A stretch of 64,000 bases of DNA from Desulfurivibrio alkaliphilus AHT 2 (GCF_000092205.1 NC_014216.1:2609742-2673741), one strand, 5' to 3'; positions 42,416-51,992 are shown, numbered from the stretch's first letter. Made by a program: numbers and translations. Notes: generated from the sequence alone by a model not told the origin.

Positions 42416-44248
42416 TCAGGTGGTGACCCTTAAGGCCTCGTCCAGGGTGGTGATGCCCTGTTTTACCTTGCTCCAGGCATCCTCCCGCAGGGTCAGCATT
42501 CCTTCCCGGCGGGCCTGGGCCCGGATTTCGTCTTCGCCGGCCCGGGCGGCGATCAGCCGGCGCACCTCATCGCTGATCTCAAAGACCTCGAACACCCCGC
42601 AACGGCCCAGGTAGCCGGTATTGCGGCAGGCGCGGCAGCCCTTGCCTCTCTGCAGGGTCAACTGGTCGCCCTCTTCCTCGCTTACAGGCAAATTTAAAGC
42701 TCGCAACTCCACCGCCGGCATGCTGTAGCTTTCCACGCAATGGGGGCAGATACGCCGCACCAGGCGCTGGGCCATGATCCCCAGCAGGGTGGAGACGGCC
42801 AGGAAGGGTTGAATGCCCAGGTCCACCAGTCGGGTCACCGAGGAAACGGCATCGTTGGTGTGCAGGGTGGAGAAGACCAGGTGGCCGGTCAGGGCGGCCT
42901 GGATGGCGTTGGTGGCGGTTTCCCGGTCGCGGATCTCGCCGACCATGATTACATCCGGGTCCTGGCGCAGGATGTTGCGCAGCACCGAAGCGAAGGTTAC
43001 CCCGGTCTGGGCCTGCACCGCGATCTGGTTGAACTCTTCATGCACCATCTCCACCGGGTCTTCGATGGTCACGATATTGATCTCGGGAGAGGCGATCTCT
43101 TTCAAGGTGGAATAAAGGGTGGTGGATTTGCCGCTGCCGGTGGGGCCGGTGATTAAGATCATGCCGTGGGGGGCGTGGATCATCTGCCGGTAACACTGGT
43201 AGTCCCGGGAAGAAAAGCCGCTTGCCTGCAGATTCTGGAACAGCACCTCGGGGTCGAGAATCCGCAGCACCGCCTTTTCGCCGAAGGCCACCGGGATGGT
43301 GGAAACCCGGATTTCCGCCTCCCGGCCGCCCCGGTCGATCTTGATCCGCCCGTCCTGGGGGCGCCGTTTTTCGGCAATATTAAGCCGAGACAGCGACTTA
43401 ATGCGGGAAACCACCGCCGCGTGCACCACCTTGGGCAGTTGGTAGACGGTGTGCAGGGCGCCGTCGATGCGCAACCGTACCAGGCTGTTTTCCCTTTTGG
43501 GCTCGATATGAATATCGCTGGCCCGCTGCTCGAAGGCGTAGTTGAAGAGATGGTCCACCGCCGTGGTGATATGGCGGTCGGTGGAGGCGGCCTCTTCGGA
43601 AGAGGCCACCTTGACATACTGTTCCAGGTTGCCCAGGTCGACCCCGGGGCCGGCCAGGTTATCCTCGGCGGCGGAGATCGAGCTTTGAAAGTTGAAAAAC
43701 TCCTGCAGCATCCGCAGAATATCGCTGCGGGTGGCCAGGCAGGGCCGCACCGTCATTTGTACCGCCCGCTCGATCTCGCCAAGGACCCCGCAATTTTCGG
43801 GGTCGTGGATCGCCACCTCCAGCACCCCGTTTTTAATGGCCAGCGGCAGAATCAGGTGTTTAACCGCAAAACCGCGCGGGATGGTCTTGGTGACCACCGC
43901 CAGCTCCAGCTCCAGCGGGTCAAGCTTCTTGAACGGCATTCCGCAGGCTTCGGCCACCGCCCGGATTACCTGTTCTTCGCTCAGCACCTCGCCGGGTTTG
44001 TCCCCGTTTTCAAAGCGAAAAGAGAGCAGGGCATCAAGCAGGTCCGGGCGGCCGGCGCTTTCAGGACCTGCCCGCCGTTTGCGGGCGCCGGCGGATTTGT
44101 TCAGGGCTTGCAACTGGCTTGCCGCCTTCTCCCGGAAAAAATGTACCTGCTGCTTGTTGAGCAGGCGCCGGTCGTAAAGCAGGTCGGCCAGCAGCGCCGT
44201 GTCGTGTAAATATCGCAAAAGCCTACCTTCAAGCAAGTAAGCGGCCAC
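42416..44248 (-). CDS. PilB/GspE-family secretion ATPase (second copy)
   Basis: Hexameric ATPase of the type II secretion/type IV pilus family. An N-terminal MshEN-like domain (about residues 75-175: VIRAVAEACGMPFKKLDPLELELAVVTKTIPRGFAVKHLILPLAI) precedes RASDIHIEPKRENSLVRLRIDG. Walker A is GPTGSGKST (about 367-375), Walker B DPDVIMVGEIRD, His box LTGHLVFSTLHTND, and the zinc module is CPHC...CRAC. The start is uncertain: the frame's GTG lies inside a palindrome, and TTG 44236 or TTG 44218 are alternatives. Context beside pilin genes suggests a PilB role, but no PilC, PilT or PilMNOPQ is here. Confidence 0.88.
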   Translation of the reverse strand: MAAYLLEGRLLRYLHDTALLADLLYDRRLLNKQQVHFFREKAASQLQALNKSAGARKRRAGPESAGRPDLLDALLSFRFENGDKPGEVLSEEQVIRAVAEACGMPFKKLDPLELELAVVTKTIPRGFAVKHLILPLAIKNGVLEVAIHDPENCGVLGEIERAVQMTVRPCLATRSDILRMLQEFFNFQSSISAAEDNLAGPGVDLGNLEQYVKVASSEEAASTDRHITTAVDHLFNYAFEQRASDIHIEPKRENSLVRLRIDGALHTVYQLPKVVHAAVVSRIKSLSRLNIAEKRRPQDGRIKIDRGGREAEIRVSTIPVAFGEKAVLRILDPEVLFQNLQASGFSSRDYQCYRQMIHAPHGMILITGPTGSGKSTTLYSTLKEIASPEINIVTIEDPVEMVHEEFNQIAVQAQTGVTFASVLRNILRQDPDVIMVGEIRDRETATNAIQAALTGHLVFSTLHTNDAVSSVTRLVDLGIQPFLAVSTLLGIMAQRLVRRICPHCVESYSMPAVELRALNLPVSEEEGDQLTLQRGKGCRACRNTGYLGRCGVFEVFEISDEVRRLIAARAGEDEIRAQARREGMLTLREDAWSKVKQGITTLDEALRVTT

Positions 44249-44270
44249 GGGGTGCCCCGTGGCCGCTTAC
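44237..44270. repeat. 34-bp palindrome, REP-like family copy 2
   Basis: A perfect palindrome: GTAAGCGGCCACGGGG, TG, CCCCGTGGCCGCTTAC. Same unit length as 1594-1627. It lies between the pilY1 stop and the ATPase gene and overlaps the first codons of the latter's reading frame. Confidence 0.75.
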
Positions 44271-44273
44271 GGT

Positions 44274-47200
44274 TTAGTCGGTTAAAATGTTGCGGTACAG
44301 CTCCCGCCACCAGGCCCGGCCGGGTCGATGATCCTCAAAGGGCAGCTCCGGCTGGTCGATGCTGATGATGGCGCCGGTGCTGGTCTGCAGGAAGGCCTTG
44401 GCGCCGGTATCCGCCCCCACGTGCAGGCTGGGGGTGGTGGCCAGGCCCGGGCCCACCAGAACCCGGTAATCCACCCACTCGCCTTCCTCCAGTGTCCGCC
44501 CGAAGATCGACCGGTGCCAGGCGGTGCCGGTCTGGAAATAAAGGGCGTAAAGGTCGGAGGTGCCTTCGGGGTTGCAGATATCTTCGTTGGGCAGGTAGGC
44601 GGAATAGGTCAGCAGGCCGCCCAGGATGGTGGCCTGGCCCAGGTTTCGCTCACCTTCCCGGTGAAACTTGCGGTACCAGCCGTCCACGCCCTGCTCCGCC
44701 AGCGGTGCTGTACAGCCGAAGCCGGCAATGTAATCCTGCAGTTGTGCAAAATATTCCACTTCGCTGGGCAGGCAGTCGCTGTCGTCGCTGCATTCCAGGC
44801 CGGCGGCGCTGGCCAGGCGATTGGCTTGCACTTCGATCTGGTCCACCCGCAGCAGGCCGCGGTTACCGGGGATTGCCGTGTTAAGGTCGGGGTTGGTGCT
44901 CAGGTAATCCTGGTTGGCCACCGTTTCCCAGGTAAAGGAGCCGGCCACGCTGCAGTTTCGGGGTTCCTTGATGCCGTAGTAGTGGAAGATGTCATCGTCG
45001 TTGTAATCATCGCTGTTGTACAGCCGGCCGGTGCCGAAGTAGACCCAGTAATTGTAGTAGTCAAAGGAGATGGAGGCCCCGGCGGTCACCGGCTGCCCGA
45101 CGTCGATCAACGCCACCGGGTTGGGTTCGGTGTCCAGCAAGGTGGGCCACTGGTCGGGGGTGGTGAGTTCCTGGTTGCCTTCCGGGTCGCGGCTGTCGGT
45201 AACCAGCCGGTACATCTTGCCCCCCCAGCCATCATTGAAATTGCCGCTGACGGTGCCGAAGTAAACCGCGTTGGCCAGGTAGTTGAGGCCGAAGTCGGCG
45301 GTGATCAGCTCGGAGACCGAGGAGTTGGCATCGGGCAGGGTAAAGCTGCCGGTCTGCTGGTCAAAGGTGTCGCCCGGCGGGGTATCGGGAATCCGGAAGG
45401 GCACGGGGTTGCTACTATGAACCAGTTCCCCCAGGGAAATCACCCCGATGCTGCCATGCTGGTCGCTTTCCCCCTTAACGTTGGTGGGGCCGCTGCCCAG
45501 CACCAGGTACCATTCCGAGGTGTCGCCCTGCACCATGGGCACCACGGTGGGCACCGCGGTGGTGAAGCCCATGGCCATCAGGTCGTCTTGGCTGAAGGTC
45601 ATTTCGGCCAGCAGCCGGGGCGGTTTTTCCGGATCGGTGATATCCAGGATGAAAAAGGCCGAGGAAAAGGTCTTGCCGTTAAGCTCCACCGTCTCCCCGC
45701 CAAAGCGCATGCCCCCCACTAAAATGGTGCCCCAGCCGTCGGTGTAAATATTTTCGTCCTGATCCTCGAAGATCTGGACATCAAAGATCCGCGGCACCAG
45801 GTCGACGTAATACTTGTGGCCGTAGTCGGGGTCGGTGAGGCACTTGAGGTGGGGCCAGAGGTTATAGGGCACGTAAGCCCACATTTCGGCCCCCAATGGG
45901 ATGGCCTGATCACCTTCTTCGCCGGTGCAGTCCGGGGTCAGGCAGAACTTGTTCTGGCCCGGCTCGAAAAAGCCGCCGTTAACCGCGTGCAGCATGCCGT
46001 CGTTGCCGCCGAAGTAGATCATATGCCGGCGGTTGGTGTGCCGGTTGACGAAGCGGGCGTAGGAGGAGTCGCGGTAAAGGAAGTGGTAGCCTTCCGCCGG
46101 CCGCGCCACCACGGTGGGGGTGGAGTGGACCACGTCGCCCAGCCGCCAGGTGGCGAGTTCGCCGTTGTGCATGATCTGGCGGCTGCGCAGGCCCGCCTGG
46201 TCCAGGCCGCGGATCCAGTTGATGACATTTGCCGCCTCGGCTTCAGTGTTCACCCCGAAATCCTGGTAAACGGCAGCACCCAGGTTGGTGATCTCGTCGG
46301 CCTCAAAGGGCAGAATCTCGGTGCTTTGCACAATGCCGTCGTTGTTGCCGTCGTGCCAGGTGAAGATGTAGCGACTCCGGTCTTTGTGCAGGTAATCGTT
46401 GCGATTGCCGGTGATGGAGCCGCCGCTGACGGTGGTGAGCCAGTCATTGGCGCTCCAGAGGTAGTTGACATCGGAAATTTCCCGGACATCGCCGGCGCAG
46501 CTGTTACTCTCCTCATCCCAAACCCCCAGGCAGGCCATGGAGGTGCCGGCCCCCGGGTGATGAAAGACGGTGACCGGCCGGTCGCAGTCGCCGCTGTCGT
46601 CGTTGGGGTCGGCACAGGGGTCCAGGAGGCGGTTCTGGTTGCTGTCTTCATAGAGCTTGCCGTGGGTATCCACCAGCAGGGCCTGCACCTCGCCGGCCCA
46701 GTTGATTTCATTGTCGAGGTTGTCGAACTTGTCCGGCCAGAAGATGGCCTGGTAAACCGCGCCTTCGCCGGAGCGGGTGGCGGAGATTACCGAGGCGGCG
46801 GAGCCGGCCGCCGCGCCGGCCCGGATATTACGAAAGGCCTCCCGCAGATAGGTTTCCAACTCAGACAGGTTTACCGCCTGATACAGCTTGGTGCCGCCGC
46901 TTTCGGCGGTTTCGGCCAGCAGGTTGTGGGGGCTGCACTTGTCGGCGTCGTCATCGCGAAAATCACCCACCGCCACCACGTGGGTGAAGATGGGTCGATA
47001 CTCTTCTTCGGCGATGGAGTCCGGGGCGGCAAAGTTCAGGCTCTCATCTTCGGCCAGGCCGCTGTAGGCGTAGCGTGCCAGGTCATCCAGCCAGGTGCTG
47101 CCGTGCAGGGCGTCGCAGGTGCCGCTGCCCAGGTTGTAATTGAGGGACGAGGCGAAATTGACCATCTGCGGGTTGAGGTCGGCGGTGGGCGCCCCGTCGG

Positions 47201-48992
47201 TGATCAGCAGGATGTTGTTGGGTTGGCACCAGGCCGTGATGGGGGCGTGCCCCGGGCCGATGCTGAAATCATCTTCGTGCAGGCGCATATTTTCGTCCTG
47301 CAGGTAGTAGCCGATGGCGTTGTACATGGTTTCCGCCAGCGGCGTCCAGGTGTCGGCGACAATGGCGTTGACCGCCGCCACCAGGCTGGCGGTGTGGGCC
47401 TCGCCCTGGCCGACGGGCTGGATCACCCGGCCGCCGTCGCGGACATTGTCGTCGCAGGCGTAAAGGGTGTCCGACAGGGTGCATTCGTAGGCGGCCCCGT
47501 CGCGGTTGAAGACCATGGCGCCCATCCGCAGATCGTTGGCGAATTCCTGCAGCAGGCCGGAGGGGGCCTCGGGCGTGGCCAGCCGACCTTGCAGCACCGC
47601 GATGGGGTGGCCGATCTGGCTGATCACCCCGGAGTCCACCAGCACCGCCGGCAGGTTCCAGAACTCCCCGGTATCGTCACCGACTCCGGTTACCTGGTCG
47701 CTGGGGTCGGTCACCGGCGGGACATCGATAACTCCGCAGTAGCGCAGCAGGCCGTCCTTGACGCAAGCGTTGACCGAGTCGTAAGTGTTGGCGCTCCAGC
47801 CGTCGTTCTGGATTTTATCGTTGGGTCGCCAGGTGACGGCGCTGTGATCCCAGCAGTAGCCGATATAGCCGCTGACGTGCACAGGGTGGTCACCGCCGTG
47901 CCCCAGTCGCTTGGCGTTGTAGTTGCCGAAACACATATAGCCCATGTGGTCGGTGGTGATATCCTTGGGGTCGATGCCGGGGGGGCCGTTGCCCTCGTAA
48001 ATCTGCTCACAGGCGTTGATGGACCGGTTGATGTCGCCCACCGTGATGGAGCCGGGGTCGTCATGCTTGACGATGAACCAGCAGGTCTGAATGGCGTGGT
48101 TGAGGGCGGCCTGGGAGGCGACTGTGTGGTCGCCGGCGGTGCCGGAGCGATAATCAAAACAGTCGTCGATGTAACCCTTCAAGGCGCCCAGGTTGGGGCT
48201 GTCCTTGCGCATCTCCTCCACCGCGTTCTGGCAGGCCTCATGGTCGTAGGCGCCGTCACTGTCGTTAACCGGAAAGATCTCGATCCGGGTGGTATGGTCA
48301 TCCGGATTGGTCAGCTGCTCCATGGGAGTGGGTGGGCGCACCGCCACCGCCAGGTGGTGGCTGCCGGAGCCGTCGCTGCCGGCCGGGCTGATGGTGGTCT
48401 GCTTGACAAAGCGTTTCTCCAGGCAGCCCCGCGATTCCATCACCAGGGCGTCGTCCTCGTACTTGCCGCCGGTGAGGATTTCTTTTTCGATATCCATCTT
48501 GGAGGCCGCTGTCCAGTTGAGGTAGTTGCCCCGGGCGGCAAAGCTCTCCAGGGTAACCACCGGGTCGCCGTCGATGTCGACACCGGTGGAAATTTCCAGA
48601 CAGATCTCGCGGGAACCGACCAAGCCTTTACGGTAGTTGGCCTCGGTGCAGCCGGCTTCCGGGGCGGCCGCCACAAAGCGTTCGCTGTCAAAATCGTACC
48701 GGTACCAGCCATCGACGGTGAAATAGCCGGTGTAGATCTGGTCGGTGTCGTAGGTTTCGTCGTAGCAGTAACGGGGATCATGGACGTAGGCCAGATCGTA
48801 CATACTGGCCGAGTTGTCGATGATCATCAGCATGTTGGGGTCCACCCCGGGGGTGAGAAAGGGGGGAACTTTGTCGGGGTCGTCGCTGTAGCAGTAATCG
48901 GCCAGGGCCGGGGCTGCCGGCAACAAAAGAGCTAGCAGGGCCAGGATGCCGGTGACCAGCGCCGTTTTACACTTCTTTACCTTTGCTGTCAT
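44274..48992 (-). CDS. pilY1: PilY1-like type IV pilus tip/adhesin protein
   Basis: Exported pilus-associated protein. It has a signal peptide (ALVTGILALLALLLPAAPALA). An N-terminal von Willebrand A-like domain begins PNMLMIIDNSASMYDLAYV (MIDAS DxSxS) and resumes at NNILLITDGAPTADLN. A C-terminal beta-propeller of the PilY type (about residues 980-1450) contains RHMIYFGGNDGMLHAVNGGFF and WAYVPYNLWPHLKCLTDPDYGHKYYVDLVPRIFDVQIF. Asp-rich loops (DGNNDGIVQSTE, DSNQNRLLDP) look like calcium sites. At 1572 residues it is larger than PilY1 of Pseudomonas. RBS is GAGGGG. It lies downstream of pilX. Confidence 0.92.
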   Translation of the reverse strand: MTAKVKKCKTALVTGILALLALLLPAAPALADYCYSDDPDKVPPFLTPGVDPNMLMIIDNSASMYDLAYVHDPRYCYDETYDTDQIYTGYFTVDGWYRYDFDSERFVAAAPEAGCTEANYRKGLVGSREICLEISTGVDIDGDPVVTLESFAARGNYLNWTAASKMDIEKEILTGGKYEDDALVMESRGCLEKRFVKQTTISPAGSDGSGSHHLAVAVRPPTPMEQLTNPDDHTTRIEIFPVNDSDGAYDHEACQNAVEEMRKDSPNLGALKGYIDDCFDYRSGTAGDHTVASQAALNHAIQTCWFIVKHDDPGSITVGDINRSINACEQIYEGNGPPGIDPKDITTDHMGYMCFGNYNAKRLGHGGDHPVHVSGYIGYCWDHSAVTWRPNDKIQNDGWSANTYDSVNACVKDGLLRYCGVIDVPPVTDPSDQVTGVGDDTGEFWNLPAVLVDSGVISQIGHPIAVLQGRLATPEAPSGLLQEFANDLRMGAMVFNRDGAAYECTLSDTLYACDDNVRDGGRVIQPVGQGEAHTASLVAAVNAIVADTWTPLAETMYNAIGYYLQDENMRLHEDDFSIGPGHAPITAWCQPNNILLITDGAPTADLNPQMVNFASSLNYNLGSGTCDALHGSTWLDDLARYAYSGLAEDESLNFAAPDSIAEEEYRPIFTHVVAVGDFRDDDADKCSPHNLLAETAESGGTKLYQAVNLSELETYLREAFRNIRAGAAAGSAASVISATRSGEGAVYQAIFWPDKFDNLDNEINWAGEVQALLVDTHGKLYEDSNQNRLLDPCADPNDDSGDCDRPVTVFHHPGAGTSMACLGVWDEESNSCAGDVREISDVNYLWSANDWLTTVSGGSITGNRNDYLHKDRSRYIFTWHDGNNDGIVQSTEILPFEADEITNLGAAVYQDFGVNTEAEAANVINWIRGLDQAGLRSRQIMHNGELATWRLGDVVHSTPTVVARPAEGYHFLYRDSSYARFVNRHTNRRHMIYFGGNDGMLHAVNGGFFEPGQNKFCLTPDCTGEEGDQAIPLGAEMWAYVPYNLWPHLKCLTDPDYGHKYYVDLVPRIFDVQIFEDQDENIYTDGWGTILVGGMRFGGETVELNGKTFSSAFFILDITDPEKPPRLLAEMTFSQDDLMAMGFTTAVPTVVPMVQGDTSEWYLVLGSGPTNVKGESDQHGSIGVISLGELVHSSNPVPFRIPDTPPGDTFDQQTGSFTLPDANSSVSELITADFGLNYLANAVYFGTVSGNFNDGWGGKMYRLVTDSRDPEGNQELTTPDQWPTLLDTEPNPVALIDVGQPVTAGASISFDYYNYWVYFGTGRLYNSDDYNDDDIFHYYGIKEPRNCSVAGSFTWETVANQDYLSTNPDLNTAIPGNRGLLRVDQIEVQANRLASAAGLECSDDSDCLPSEVEYFAQLQDYIAGFGCTAPLAEQGVDGWYRKFHREGERNLGQATILGGLLTYSAYLPNEDICNPEGTSDLYALYFQTGTAWHRSIFGRTLEEGEWVDYRVLVGPGLATTPSLHVGADTGAKAFLQTSTGAIISIDQPELPFEDHRPGRAWWRELYRNILTD

Positions 48993-49026
48993 CTTGATCC
49001 CCTCAAATTTGTGGCATTCTCTTGTC

Positions 49027-49743
49027 TTAGTCCTCGTCCACCCGGCAGCCGGTCTCCAGCATGCCGTAGGCGCGCCATCTTACCTGCAGCAGCTTTTCGG
49101 TGTTCTGCGGTCCCTGGTGGTGCACGTAGATGTCGTAGACCAGCGACGAGCTGTAGCCGCTGCCCGCCGCCTTGCCCACCCCGACATAGCCGGCGGCCAT
49201 CTGCTGGGCGCCGCCGAAGGCCTCCACGGTTTGCCCGCCCAGCCGCACGCTGGTGCGCCGGTCCGGGCCGGGGGTCTGCCAGGGGTAGTTGTTTAAAATG
49301 AAGTCGGCTTCTCCCGCCGGGTCGTCGGCAAAGGCCAGGATATCGGCGGGGAAGTCCGGCGGGTCCTGGGTCCAGAAGTTCAGGGTGTCGCTGAATACCC
49401 GGATGGGGCCGATCTGGCGATCTTCGTTGCCTTCGAAACCGGCGCAGATGATGTTTTCTTCCAGCAGCAGGGTGGCCATTTCCGCCCCGCCGTCGGTGTG
49501 GAAGAAGGTCTCGGTGTGGGATTTTTCCACCCCGGCGATTTGCAGCTCCAGGTTGGTGGCGGTGGTGGCGGCAATGCCGATGAGCACCAGCACCAGCATG
49601 ATCAGCAGGGCGCCCACCAGCACGAAGCCGCTCTGCTGCCGTGGCGGCCGTTGGCCCGCCCCGCCGCTGTTTGCCCGGTCATGCCGGGTCGGGGCCGCTG
49701 CTTGTGGTGGGTAAAAGATTGATTTTTGCATGGCGGCCTTCAT
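49027..49743 (-). CDS. pilX: PilX-like type IV pilus assembly protein
   Basis: It has an N-terminal hydrophobic helix SGFVLVGALLIMLVLVLIGIAATTATNLELQIAGVEKSHTETFFHTDGGAEMA, the PilX_N signature (an atypical prepilin lacking FTLIE). The remaining domain is ordinary alpha/beta with few cysteines. 238 residues. It sits between pilV and pilY1 and is translated just after pilV (one-base overlap), consistent with a minor pilin that primes pilus assembly. Confidence 0.85.
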   Translation of the reverse strand: MKAAMQKSIFYPPQAAAPTRHDRANSGGAGQRPPRQQSGFVLVGALLIMLVLVLIGIAATTATNLELQIAGVEKSHTETFFHTDGGAEMATLLLEENIICAGFEGNEDRQIGPIRVFSDTLNFWTQDPPDFPADILAFADDPAGEADFILNNYPWQTPGPDRRTSVRLGGQTVEAFGGAQQMAAGYVGVGKAAGSGYSSSLVYDIYVHHQGPQNTEKLLQVRWRAYGMLETGCRVDED

Positions 49744-50210
49744 TAAAATTGCATCTTAATGTAGTCCAGGGCCACGGTGCGCAGTACGCCCCGGTCGTCG
49801 CGGCGCACCGTCACCCGGATGGTCTTGTTGTCGGGCAGGGGGTAATCTTCCGCCACGTGGTAAAAGATTTCAAAGCCCTCCACCTCTGAGGGCCAGGTGG
49901 CAATATCTGCATGTTCCAGGTTGTTTAAGGCGTTGTTCAGGCTGGCGGCGTCCTCTGGGTCGTAGTCACCTTCATTCGGGTCAAGGGTGGCATCCAGGGC
50001 CGGGTCGTCGTATTCTCGCCGCATCATCTCTTCTATGGTGGAACCGGCCAGGGAGGAGGCGGTGGTTATTCGCATGGCCAGGTGGTTGCCGCCCAGGGCC
50101 GAGATCTGCATGGAACCGGCGGCCAGAATGCCCACCGCCAGCAGGGTGATGGCGATCAGCACTTCAATGAGGGTGAACCCTTCCTGTTGGGTGGCGCGGT
50201 TCATGCTCAT
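49743..50210 (-). CDS. pilV: Type IV pilus minor pilin PilV
   Basis: Prepilin leader MSMNRATQQEG followed by FTLIEVLIAITLLAVGILAAGSMQISALGGNHLAMRITTASSLAGSTIEEMM, which is typical of PilV. 155 residues. The start overlaps the pilW stop by four bases (ATGA type). The C-terminal half has VTVRRDDRGVLRTVALDYI. Confidence 0.88.
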   Translation of the reverse strand: MSMNRATQQEGFTLIEVLIAITLLAVGILAAGSMQISALGGNHLAMRITTASSLAGSTIEEMMRREYDDPALDATLDPNEGDYDPEDAASLNNALNNLEHADIATWPSEVEGFEIFYHVAEDYPLPDNKTIRVTVRRDDRGVLRTVALDYIKMQF

Positions 50211-50911
50211 AACCCCAGGTTGCGACCGTGAATGGTCTGAGTCAGCAGCCGCCGGCGCACGTTGTCATCCCGCGACCACACCGTGCCGCCGGCGGAAATA
50301 TACTCGATGTCATTGCCGCCCGGGTTAAAGCGGGGGTCGGGCTGACCGGCCCGGGCCAGCAGGGAGACCACCACCGCCCGGATGTTGTCGAGGTCGTTGG
50401 CGTCCGGCTCGGTGGTGGCGGTGCCGTCGGTCAGCAGGTAAAGAAACTCCGCTTCCTCGATGTTTTCCGCCAGCGGCCGTTTGCCGGCATGCAGGCTGGC
50501 CAGGTTGCAGTCGCCCGCCGACCAGGCCACATTGGAGCGAACCCTCCCCAGGACGGGAACCTGGGCGGAAGCGCTGTCGTATTGATCGTACATGATACAC
50601 TCCACCTGGCCGTCATCGCCCACCCGGGAAAAAACCAGCCGGCTGGTGCTGTTGCTTACGCTGAAACCCAATCCCTGCTGGGCCTGGCCGGGGCCGGGAA
50701 AGCCGGCGCTGCGGATATCGCGGCTTACCATATCCATGGCCACCCGGATGTTCTGCTGCATCTCCACCGTATGATCCTGGGCAATATAGGTGGCATGCTG
50801 GCCGCGAAAGGAGATCAGCACCGCCGCCATCACCACGCCACCCAAGGCCAGGGCGATGAGCACTTCCACCAGGGTGAAGCCTTGTTGTCTGCAGCGGTTT
50901 CCGTGATTCAT
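50207..50911 (-). CDS. pilW: Type IV pilus minor pilin PilW
   Basis: Leader MNHGNRCRQQG then FTLVEVLIALALGGVVMAAVLISFRGQHATYIAQDHTVEMQQNIRVAMDMVSRDIRSAGFPG, the PilW family signature. 234 residues. It lies between fimT and pilV on the minus strand. Confidence 0.88.
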   Translation of the reverse strand: MNHGNRCRQQGFTLVEVLIALALGGVVMAAVLISFRGQHATYIAQDHTVEMQQNIRVAMDMVSRDIRSAGFPGPGQAQQGLGFSVSNSTSRLVFSRVGDDGQVECIMYDQYDSASAQVPVLGRVRSNVAWSAGDCNLASLHAGKRPLAENIEEAEFLYLLTDGTATTEPDANDLDNIRAVVVSLLARAGQPDPRFNPGGNDIEYISAGGTVWSRDDNVRRRLLTQTIHGRNLGL

Positions 50912-50955
50912 GGTCTTTCCGTCGGCTTATCGCTCACTTTATTTACACTTCGTGC

Positions 50956-51516
50956 TTACACTTCATCGTTGTCTTCATCAGCGCCGTCGTCAACCTGGCC
51001 GTCCTGCAGGTTGACGCTGCCGGCTACGGAAAGGGACAAAGTATAAAATCTGGGGTCGGCGGTGGTGGTGCCCATGACCACGGAGCGGTTGATGACACCC
51101 ACCGGCAGGCCACGGGAGTTGAAGCCGGTTAGGTGGTAAATATCATCGGTCTTGAAGGTTGTGCTCACCAGTTGGGTTTGCGGCCGCATGGTGTGGTTGA
51201 GTAACAGCACATCTTCACCTTCATCGTAGCTGTTGCTGTCGTTCATATCGACAAAGATGCGATAGCCGTCAGTGGCCAGATCAAACTCGATCAGCACGTT
51301 GCGGTTGCGTTTCACCGCCTCCAGCCGGGCCTTTTTGAAGTTGCTTACCAGTTCGCGGGCCTCGGCCCGCAGGCGGTAGTTGGGCAGGCTGTTGTTGATC
51401 ACCGGCAGGGCCACCGCCGCCAGGATTCCCATGATGGCGACCACCACCATCAACTCAATCAGGGTGAAGCCCTTGGCGCCCAGCCCTGTTATGCGCAACC
51501 GTGTCAGCGTCAGCAT
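50956..51516 (-). CDS. fimT: FimT/FimU-type (GspH-like) minor pilin
   Basis: Leader ending GLGAKG then FTLIELMVVVAIMGILAAVALPVINNSLPNYRLRAEARELVSNFKKARLEAVKRNRNVLIEF, the GspH/FimT family. The ATG at 51516 follows AGGAAAG. An in-frame TTG six bases earlier is less likely. 186 residues. It is the first gene of the minus-strand minor pilin operon fimT-pilW-pilV-pilX-pilY1. Confidence 0.85.
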   Translation of the reverse strand: MLTLTRLRITGLGAKGFTLIELMVVVAIMGILAAVALPVINNSLPNYRLRAEARELVSNFKKARLEAVKRNRNVLIEFDLATDGYRIFVDMNDSNSYDEGEDVLLLNHTMRPQTQLVSTTFKTDDIYHLTGFNSRGLPVGVINRSVVMGTTTADPRFYTLSLSVAGSVNLQDGQVDDGADEDNDEV

Positions 51517-51703
51517 GCTCAACTTTCCTGTTCCGGGGTGGCCCCGTTAAATTACTTGGTGTTGCCGGTCCTTGGCGGAATTGGCGACGTGGCCGACGAG
51601 AATCCCACCCGCCTGAAACACTGCAAAAATCATACCCGCCGGGTCACCTGGGGCGATGGCCCTGGGGCCAGGTTATTTGTGCCCGCTCCACGGGGCGCCA
51701 GCC

Positions 51704-51732
51704 ATTATACCACGGCCACCGCCGGTTGATAA
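51704..51732 (-). promoter_or_regulatory. Sigma-70-type promoter for the minor pilin operon
   Basis: On the minus strand, perfect TATAAT (51709-51704) is 17 bases from TTATCA (51732-51727), about 190 bases before the fimT start. Confidence 0.5.
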
Positions 51733-51804
51733 TAACGTATTTGGTCGGACGGTTAAATGTGGCCGAATTTGCGGGAGGTTGTCGCTTGGGCAGGGCGTGC
51801 TGGG

Positions 51805-51892
51805 TGACATAAATTGTCAGGTTTTGTTATCCGGTTGCGATACTTTTGCCCTCTGTTGACACAATTTGCCAGTCAACTGACAAATTGTGTCA
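51805..51892. promoter_or_regulatory. Cluster of TGACA/TGTCA inverted repeats, candidate PilR/activator sites
   Basis: TGACATAAATTGTCA (51805-51819) is a palindrome. TGACACAATTTG (51857-51868) and CAAATTGTGTCA (51881-51892) are perfect inverted copies. The sites lie roughly 125-215 bases before the predicted sigma-54 start. An enhancer-binding activator would bind at such a distance. Confidence 0.6.
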
Positions 51893-51992
51893 GTTGGGGG
51901 TGGGCCGGTAAGGCCTGGGTGGAGGTTGCTTGGCGCCTGTTTTTTCATGTAACTTACCGAAAAATCGTAATAAGCAAAAAAAATAGCGCTAC

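Noticed and set aside
44328-48935. Long plus-strand open frames (464 and 1039 codons) opposite pilY1
   Set aside because: Low-complexity Val/Gly/His-rich shadow translations of GC-rich codons. PilY1 motifs are clear on the minus strand.
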